Positions 57,901-64,000 of a DNA stretch of 64,000 nt are shown piece after piece. The notes under the pieces are model-generated. The model made no database searches, was not told the origin of the DNA, and saw nothing but the letters and a program-made list of their open reading frames with translations. Numbering within the stretch: position 1 is the stretch's first letter; each line of letters starts with the position of its first letter. Made by a program: the position numbers and the translations under genes. The stretch covers positions 1,302,001 through 1,366,000 of the forward strand of contig QPFY01000003.1 of assembly GCA_003665825.1 (NCBI GenBank), read 5' to 3'. The stretch comes from Microbotryum silenes-acaulis. Taxonomy: Eukaryota > Basidiomycota > Microbotryomycetes > Microbotryales > Microbotryaceae.

Positions 57901-58446
57901 TGCCTCAACCTCAACGTCGTCCTCGTCTCGATCGCGTGCGTTGGCTGCGATGCCGAAGAACGAGTTGCGTCGCGCTGTCGTCTGCCGGCCATGACGACCC
58001 GTCATTTCATCTTCCGTCTCTTCCGACTCGGAGTTGCTGTGATGGGTCATCCTGTGCTGCGGTGCTTGGGCGCTGGCGGGATGACCGAGCACGTTGGGTC
58101 GCGAGGGTGCCGAGGGCGAGTGATGCTGCTGTGCTCGTTCGCGCTCCGAGTCGGTGCTCGGTCGGTTCGATGAAGACACGCTCGACGACATGGACAACGT
58201 CGAGGCGTGGTGATGGGAGATGTCGACCGAATTTCGTCCTCCTTGGCCAGGTCTCGGTCGATTGAGCACCGAGGGTCCTCCTGTGAATGCGTAGCCGGCT
58301 GCGAACGGCGACGCTGTCGATGGGGTCGCACCGCCGTTCAGGGTGAACGGCCGTGAAGCGGCACCCGCCTCGGAGAGCAGCGGCGACGACGAGACTCGGA
58401 ACGACTGGGGGGACGATGGCGAGGCGCCAGCCACGGGAGAAGCCAT
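54953..58446 (-). CDS. SKT5: SEL1-repeat protein, chitin synthase activator SKT5/CHS4-like
   Basis: Bud-neck or septal scaffold that activates class IV chitin synthase (Chs3) in yeast. Exons 58446-56908, 56828-56683, 56604-56391, 56307-56169, 56103-55931 and 55849-54953 give 1035 residues. A 370-residue Ser/His/Gly-rich N terminus is followed by the conserved TLDLYRANAKKTDDPDIQFE block, then consecutive SEL1 repeats (about 485-750: SQYFLADCYTQGVGTAK, AFPLFMLAGKHGHSDACFRA, AYKLGECYEYG, AKAEYAVGYFTEMGIGTYKD). A long Pro/Ser/Arg-rich tail ends GKGFWKRK. Yeast Skt5 ends in a CaaX prenylation box; this protein has no Cys near its end, so it would not be farnesylated. Several joins fall between SEL1 repeats, as expected. 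Confidence 0.88.
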
Positions 58447-58665
58447 GTTGTGCTCGAACGGGGTCGAAACAGCTGTTGCTGTTGCAACGCGGTGAGACTG
58501 AAGAGATATGGTTCGGGCACTACGCAGAGCCTGCGAGAGCGAGCGACCTCGAGCGACTTCGAGCGACTGCCCTCGAGACCGCGACCGCGACCTACCGCGA
58601 CCTAAGCTCGACGCCCCTCAGAGGGAGGGCTTAGTGGAGCTTGCACACAAACATAACCGCTCTAA

Positions 58666-58803
58666 TCGCTCGTCACTCTGGGCTCACATAAGGTCGGCTT
58701 TTGGGCCCACGTCGGAGGCGACTCTGGTCCCACATCGGTGCGGACTTTGGGATCACATCCGAGGTCATTCTTGTACCACGTTCATGGGGACTTTGGTACC
58801 ACA
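58666..58803 (+). repeat. left arm array: six 23-bp tandem units
   Basis: Units start at 58666, 58689, 58712, 58735, 58758 and 58781. The consensus is close to TCGGAGGCGACTTTGGGATC plus ACA; the outer two units are the most diverged. Confidence 0.85.
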
Positions 58804-59547
58804 TAGTGTAGACGCCTGTATCTATTGCAATGTGTGATGTATCACTCTGGGAACAGTAGTTTGATTCGTGTACAGGTCTATAGTACTTCTGGCCGGTGAG
58901 ACAAGGCGGACAATGCAGTAGTTGCTACATCGAGGTTCTTCCCCGCTTGGCCTCTCCGCGCCCGTGGTGTCAGCGGTCCGGCGCCCGAACCGCCAAGGCC
59001 GACACTCCCAACGTGATTGCGCCGATTAGACCAGAATTGGCACCGGTCCCTCGCTTCTCTCATCCATGAAGAACAGTTCATAGAGATCGAGCGAAGATAC
59101 AGATTCTAATAAGTCACGCTTCGACATCGGCGCACTTTTGCTTGTATGATCATTGCAGTTGAACGATGTTCAAACGTCCCCGATCTCTTTTGCAGGCCCC
59201 CGAACAACGACGGCCATCCGCACAACCTCCACAACAGGTCGACCTTCGCGGGTTGACTCCAAGCTTCTAGAAGAGTGATGGGCAGTTCTGGACGTCATCA
59301 GATCCCCACTGCCACGTCCGACGGATGTTGCTGATGAGTAGACGAGGGCGCGTTACCGTAAGGTCGCTCGACGACAGCGAGACAGCATTCATATTTGCGT
59401 GGAGCCCAATCATGCGTCTGTTGAAATATCTCACCAATAAGAGTTAGGTCGATCACAGGACGAAACAAAACGCAGCGCAGCACGCAGCTTCGACACGCCT
59501 CTGTAGCTATGAACCTTGGGAGCTCCAGCTGAGGACAGGAAGGTTGC

Positions 59548-60063
59548 TTACAAATTTCCATTCGGATTTCTGCTTGCGAGCGAGGAACGAGCGGCCTGAG
59601 ACGGAGCTCGTTGTGCTCTGCAGTGGTGAAGATTATGTTTGAGAAAAATGCCCCCGCGCGTCGTGTTCGACAGTTCGTCGGTCTGCGTTCCGCCGAGAGA
59701 GCTCGCAGGTATGCCGGTCCAAATCTTCTTGTCTTTCCGAGCCAGGAGTGGTGCGGAGACGACGTTGTCAGGTAATACCTCCTCTGAGCTGTCTTCTTCG
59801 ACTCCGTAGTATGAATCGCTTGTCGAATCCTCTTCGGAGTCGCTGGAACAGTTCTTGCGAGAGTTCGAAAGCCCCGAGGCTGAGGAGGTGCGAGACGTCG
59901 AGGACTTGGGGAGAACCGCGACCAAAGCTGCGGAGAGTTTCGAATCGTCCTCATCCTCATATGAATCCGATTCATCATCCGATAGGTATGGCTCTGGCGA
60001 GCTTTGTTGTCGCAGCGCAATGGATGAGCGGTCCCCTCTGTATTTGACTTGCAGTTGGTTCAT
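59548..60063 (-). CDS. acidic ORF inside the fold-back element
   Basis: An open frame of 171 codons starting MNQLQVKYRGDRSS, with acidic/Ser tracts (SDDESDSYEDEDDSK; DSEEDSTSDSYYG) and then KDKKIWTGIPASSLGG. The acidic N terminus followed by a Trp-containing basic block recalls the start of piggyBac transposases, but no catalytic domain follows and there is no TTAA flank, so this is a weak suggestion. It may be a truncated first exon of a lost transposase or not a gene. Confidence 0.3.
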   Translation of the reverse strand: MNQLQVKYRGDRSSIALRQQSSPEPYLSDDESDSYEDEDDSKLSAALVAVLPKSSTSRTSSASGLSNSRKNCSSDSEEDSTSDSYYGVEEDSSEEVLPDNVVSAPLLARKDKKIWTGIPASSLGGTQTDELSNTTRGGIFLKHNLHHCRAQRAPSQAARSSLASRNPNGNL

Positions 60064-60727
60064 CGCTTAAGTTGTTGACATGAGCGTACTTGGCGTCGTC
60101 TAGAAGGTACCCCATCCAGGCGTTGTTGTGCTCGAAATGGACGAACTATCCGCTCAACAAGGAAGGAAAGGAGTGCTTTGTGTGAGGATTGTATGTGTAC
60201 GAGTGGGCGAGTGGGGTGTAAAGACGAGGAGCGTACGAAGCTTCAATGAGGATTTTTATTATTTAATTTTAATTAAAAAAAATGATGCTCGTTTCAGCGG
60301 CATTCGTGAGTTTGCCGGTTTCTAATAAGGGTTCTAACGGTTGCAGGCCTTATGGAGCTAGAGCTCACCCATGTGGTTTATGAGATGGCGTCACTGAAAT
60401 CGTCACTGATAATGACGTTACAGTGACAAGGCATAGGGAAAAAAGGGTTTGCTCCACCCTACGATGTTTGTTGCATGCTACGCTTGCTGCCTCGTCACTG
60501 CCAGACGTTGGCAGTCCGACAGTCGTCCGTATTGCAGTGTGGGATCGCTGACACCACGGCCGGGCGCCGGAGCGGCCAAGCAGGCCGGGGAAGAACCTCG
60601 ATGTAGCAACTACTGCATTGTCCGCCTTGTCTCACCGGCCAGAAGTACTATAGACCTGTACACGAATCAAACTACTGTTCCCAGAGTGATACATCACACA
60701 TTGCAATAGATACAGGCGTCTACACTA

Positions 60728-60865
60728 TGTGGTACCAAAGTCCCCATGAACGTGGTACAAGAATGACCTCGGATGTGATCCCAAAGTCCGCTCCGATGTG
60801 ATCCCAAAGTCGCCTCCGATGTGATCCCAAAGTCGCCTCCGATGTGGGACCAGAGTTGCCATCGA
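60728..60865 (-). repeat. right arm array: six 23-bp tandem units
   Basis: Units at 60728, 60751, 60774, 60797, 60820 and 60843, inverted relative to the left arm. The two units at 60797 and 60820 are identical to each other, a sign of recent unit turnover. The innermost two units match those of the left arm exactly. Confidence 0.85.
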
Positions 60866-62050
60866 GGAAGTGCCGTCAGGTCGACATTCCAGTACGGTGA
60901 ATCCTCGGACTCTGTTCTACGCAAACAATGAGAAAACAAAGAAGAGAACACCAGTCGGAGTCGCTGTGCAACGCGGCCTGATACGTGCACGTGAGAAAAA
61001 GACTAAAAAAGCAAACACAGCGAATCGCCACACATCTCCACTTCCTCTCCATCATCCCCATCCTCGAGTCTGACCTGTCCCGCCGCATTGCCAGTTGAAG
61101 CAGCTGTTGGCAGCGGGTGACCATGCATGTTAGCAGCAGCTCGCAACTTTACGTTCGAGCAGACGGAACTACTAGTAGGTAGTCACACTTGGGGTGCATA
61201 AAACTCACTTTTTGTGGACAAAGTTGTTGATTCATCATTGATACCGGTCATGACGTCTTGCACTGCCGATTGGCGGACAAGGAAACTCCCTGTAACGCGA
61301 AATCCCGAGGTGGAGGCAAAGGTGGAGGTGGAGGTGGATGACGTAAGCAAGAGGTTGACGGTGTGGTGAAGGCGAGGTTGACGGTCAAGATCAAGGTCAA
61401 AGAAAGAGCAGCGTGAAATGAGGGTAAGTCAAAGGTGAAGGTGCAATGGGGAGGAACAGACGTAGAGGTGAAGGCAAGGGATCAAGGTGGAGGTGGAGGT
61501 GATTCGAGGTGGAAGCGAACGTGATGGGGAAGGCTGAAGGGTGAAGGGTGAAGGTGAAGACGAGAATCGATGTAGAGGTGAAGATGGTGATGGAGGTGGG
61601 GATGGTGTGATGTGGTGGGGATGGTGTGATGTGAAGGTAGATGAAGATGAACGGGCATGCAAAGGTGAAGGTGAGAGCAAGGTCAGCCCAAGTCCGTCGT
61701 ACGAGGTCGGGTCCGGCCGATGATGCCGCAGCTGCGCTGGCGGTGGCAGTGCATGCTCGGAGGCGGCCACAAGCGGGACTGACCCGATACAATGATAACC
61801 AAAAACCTCTCCCAAACTTTTTACCTCGCAAGACGACCAGGACTGCCGTGGGCCCCTCTTCGATCAAGAGCGTGCGATCGGAGGCTGGTGACGATCCGAG
61901 TCAAGACGAGAGGAGGGCAGTGCCCAAGTCAGCGACGGTGGTACTTGCAACGAGTGGGAGGGGTGAACTCACGGTGGCTGATGGTACACTACTGCCGACT
62001 TCCACCACCTACCGCCTCGGTGCTGCGTCGATGCGCTAGTCGGTTACGGC
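60866..62050. repeat. purine-rich low-complexity region (GGTGGAGGTGAAGG words)
   Basis: From about 61308 to 61680 the plus strand is made of irregular GAGGTGGAGGTG and GGTGAAGG words with few pyrimidines other than T. Open frames on both strands here (for example 61397-61867 minus, 61641-62039 plus) have repeat-derived composition and are not supported as genes. Confidence 0.6.
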
Positions 62051-64000
62051 CCAGTGGTGGAGGAGCCATGTGAGAGGTACTCATCAACGAAGAAGAAGGA
62101 AGGGGAGAGAGAGAGGTGAGAGGGGGGGGGGGGGGGCGCTTTTATACTCGCCCTGAGGCCAGGCTTGGCGCTTATCAGGCGATTCGAGGTCAAGCTCTAC
62201 GAGCTTGCTTCATCCGTGCCAATGAGGCTAGCCCGCGCCGCCGCCGCTCGGCATCGCAGCTCCCTCGGCGCTGCGGTCTTCCGAAAGGAGACCCCTCAGT
62301 CACTCGAGGTCACCAAGTCGACCTGATTTGTAGCAGCAACAATGAAAAAAGCAGTGTTCTTGGTGGTGACACTCGTATTTTAACGCATCTGCTCGTACTA
62401 CTCTGAGTCCGAACGACCCATTACTTGTGTTGCCCGTCCATGGCTCGGAGTCATTTTAAGGGGTCAGAAGATCGAGCTGATGAGCCAGGAGCGCGCCGGT
62501 CCCCGTCACGCGCCTTCGCCTCGCACCACGTGGAGGCATCGAGACTCTAACGACAAATTAAACCCACATTTCATTCAATTTCGACTGCATTAAATTTTCT
62601 TCTCTGTCTATCCTCATTCAGACATTTCTATTTTCGTTTGCGTTGTCTAAACAAGGTCCAGGAACCCTTTCTTTCCTCACCATTCGCTCGAGACCAATCA
62701 AGCATGAGCCTTCCCGGTCCTGCGGTAGGAGCCAGCCGAGCGTTCCGAAGAGACTTCATTCATGATCCTTGTCGGCGGCCTCTTTCGCCTGCGCGTGGAC
62801 CGGAGTCTTGTTGTTGTCAGTGACTGTTGAACGCCAAGTAACCAAACCCGTCAGCCGGTATAAAAGGTTTAGTGGGGAATTGCGGACTTGAACTCATCCT
62901 CGTGACCATCGGTGCGCGACAAGTCAATATTCAGCTTGGCGTCCATTGCCGAACGCTTGACAGGGGAGGCGATGACCCGCCTAGGACTGCGGACTCTCGG
63001 CGGGGGCGTGGTCTGGCGTGTCATCTGCCGCACATCAGACAAGGAAACTACACCAGGCCCATGCAATATGCAAAAAAGGTTTGCCGGAGGACTTGTCCCT
63101 CCAAGCGCGACCCTACGGTGCAGACAACCGCACATAGATCACCTTCACCCAGGGTGCCCACTCCCCAGCGTGGGATATCCTTGTGCAAGTCGCCCAGGGT
63201 GCTCATCGACAGTCACGGGGAGTTGCGTGGGATATCCTTTCGCCTACTTGCGACCATTAAAAAACCCCTCCCGGACCTCCGCATAAAATCGACTGTAATC
63301 GAGCAGGTCGAGAATGTTGTCCGGGTCCAAATGGGAACGGGCGGAACCACGCCGGCCTCCAGCACCCCCTGTGACTCCATCTTCCCAATGACTGCACACA
63401 CCCGTGTCAGCCCAATCATCAGACGCTGGAGCACACAAAGGCAAACATATACATTACTACTTACATCCTGGGTGTGATCAACTGGTGTTGGATGGAGACC
63501 ACCTGCGGCTTCGCCGTTAGTAGCTATAGGTTTGGCGTGTTGAATGCGATCGCTGGCCGGGCCGGTGAGAAAGGGGAAGGAGTCAGGTCTCTGTCTTTCT
63601 TTGCAACGGATTCAACTTACATTAACTGTTTCCCAATTTCCATGCCGTTGCCCCATGCTCAGAAAAAGAAGAATCGCAACTTGGACATGCCCTGAGTCGC
63701 AACTTTGCCTCGGACTCGGACGTCACGAGCAAGTGCTCCGACCGCTGCCTTTCCGGAGGCAAGCTTGTGCTCGAGACTGAATACACAAAGTACACCCCAA
63801 GTCAGCCTCTATGATAACATCTAGTAGTAGGTGGGCTGGCCCTCTAGGTCGCTCCGCGGATGGACCACGCGAATCAGTGATTGCAGCACGCCATTTGGCA
63901 TTCCTCGAAATCAAACGTTGTAGGCCTAGGAACCAGGATGTCTTTGGCTGTGCTTCGCTTGAAGATGTAGCCACTCTCGCATGCTGGACAACGCCCAGCG
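62051..64000. other. gene-poor right edge
   Basis: Nothing firmly recognised. A run of 17 G lies at about 62128-62144. On the minus strand near 63270-63340 one frame reads HLDPDNILDLLDYSRFYAEV, which looks protein-like, and another at 62869-63135 reads SLSDVRQMTRQTTPPPRV; they might be exons of an unidentified gene, but no in-phase join or family could be established. Confidence 0.35.

Larger units (their letters stand above)
58666..60865. mobile_element. 2.2-kb fold-back element with ~315-bp inverted arms
   Basis: Left arm 58666-58976 and right arm 60545-60865 are inverted copies. The outer part of each arm is a tandem array of six 23-bp units; the inner ~175 bp are unique and nearly identical between the arms except for small indels around a GGCGCC-rich patch. 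The interior has one acidic open frame on the minus strand and an AT-rich patch. No recognised transposase, and no target duplication could be defined. Confidence 0.75.

Noticed and set aside
58666..58803. 23-bp repeats considered as a CRISPR-like array
   Set aside because: Units abut without spacers, diverge between units, are mirrored in an inverted arm, and the genome is eukaryotic.
61397..62039. Open frames on both strands of the purine-rich tract
   Set aside because: Their residues simply reflect the repeated trinucleotide-like words; both strands are open, as expected for such composition.
1..64000. tRNA, rRNA or other structured RNA genes
   Set aside because: I looked for T-loop GGTTCGA-type boxes with paired arms and for rRNA core words and found none outside coding sequence; a covariance-model scan would be decisive.

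Overview
The window is nuclear DNA from a filamentous or dimorphic fungus, most likely a basidiomycete. Nearly every gene is cut by several short introns (about 60-130 nt) with GTRNGT...YAG ends. The protein set is fungal: PAN2, COG4, an SKT5/CHS4-type chitin synthase activator, Zn2Cys6 regulators, an ERF2-type palmitoyltransferase and an ISC1-type phospholipase. A Pucciniomycotina red yeast or smut relative would fit the intron density and codon choice, but that placement is inference. I rebuilt splice structures by hand. For every spliced gene listed the exon lengths add up in phase; joins are predictions from sequence and family knowledge, not transcript evidence.

Left housekeeping block (0-17.4 kb): a gene tail at the edge; QCR8 (complex III, +); COG4 (Golgi tethering, -) head to head with PAN2 (mRNA deadenylation, +) across a 356-bp promoter holding ten 7-bp repeats; an M1 aminopeptidase (-) head to head with a TBC1D5-like Rab GAP (+).

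Middle block (17.4-33.4 kb): two tandem GFA/CENP-V-like zinc proteins, the second with a rewritten N terminus; a Zn2Cys6 regulator (-) whose stop overlaps the end of the second GFA gene; a small secreted-protein candidate; an ERF2-like DHHC palmitoyltransferase with an 18-nt exon carrying the catalytic Cys; a DUF3237-like protein; and a polynucleotide kinase/3'-phosphatase.

Mobile block (33.5-40 kb): a 5'-truncated LINE with an uninterrupted reverse transcriptase ORF, bracketed by two ~70-bp diverged direct repeats, then a 3.74-kb hAT element with 24-bp terminal inverted repeats and a complete spliced transposase. A short Zn2Cys6 protein follows directly.

Right housekeeping block (43.6-58.5 kb): a plasma-membrane Qa-SNARE (SSO1-like) with unusual extensions, an acidic AT-hook-like protein, an ISC1-type phospholipase (-) head to head with a TBC protein that has lost both GAP catalytic fingers (+), a gamma-glutamylcyclotransferase-like protein, and an SKT5-like SEL1-repeat protein (-). 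Membrane traffic is over-represented (COG4, two TBC proteins, syntaxin, ERF2, SKT5), but I see no sign of an operon-like cluster.

Right edge (58.6-64 kb): a 2.2-kb fold-back element whose ~315-bp inverted arms each end in six 23-bp tandem units, then purine-rich, low-complexity, apparently gene-poor DNA. No rRNA, tRNA, CRISPR array or origin was recognised.
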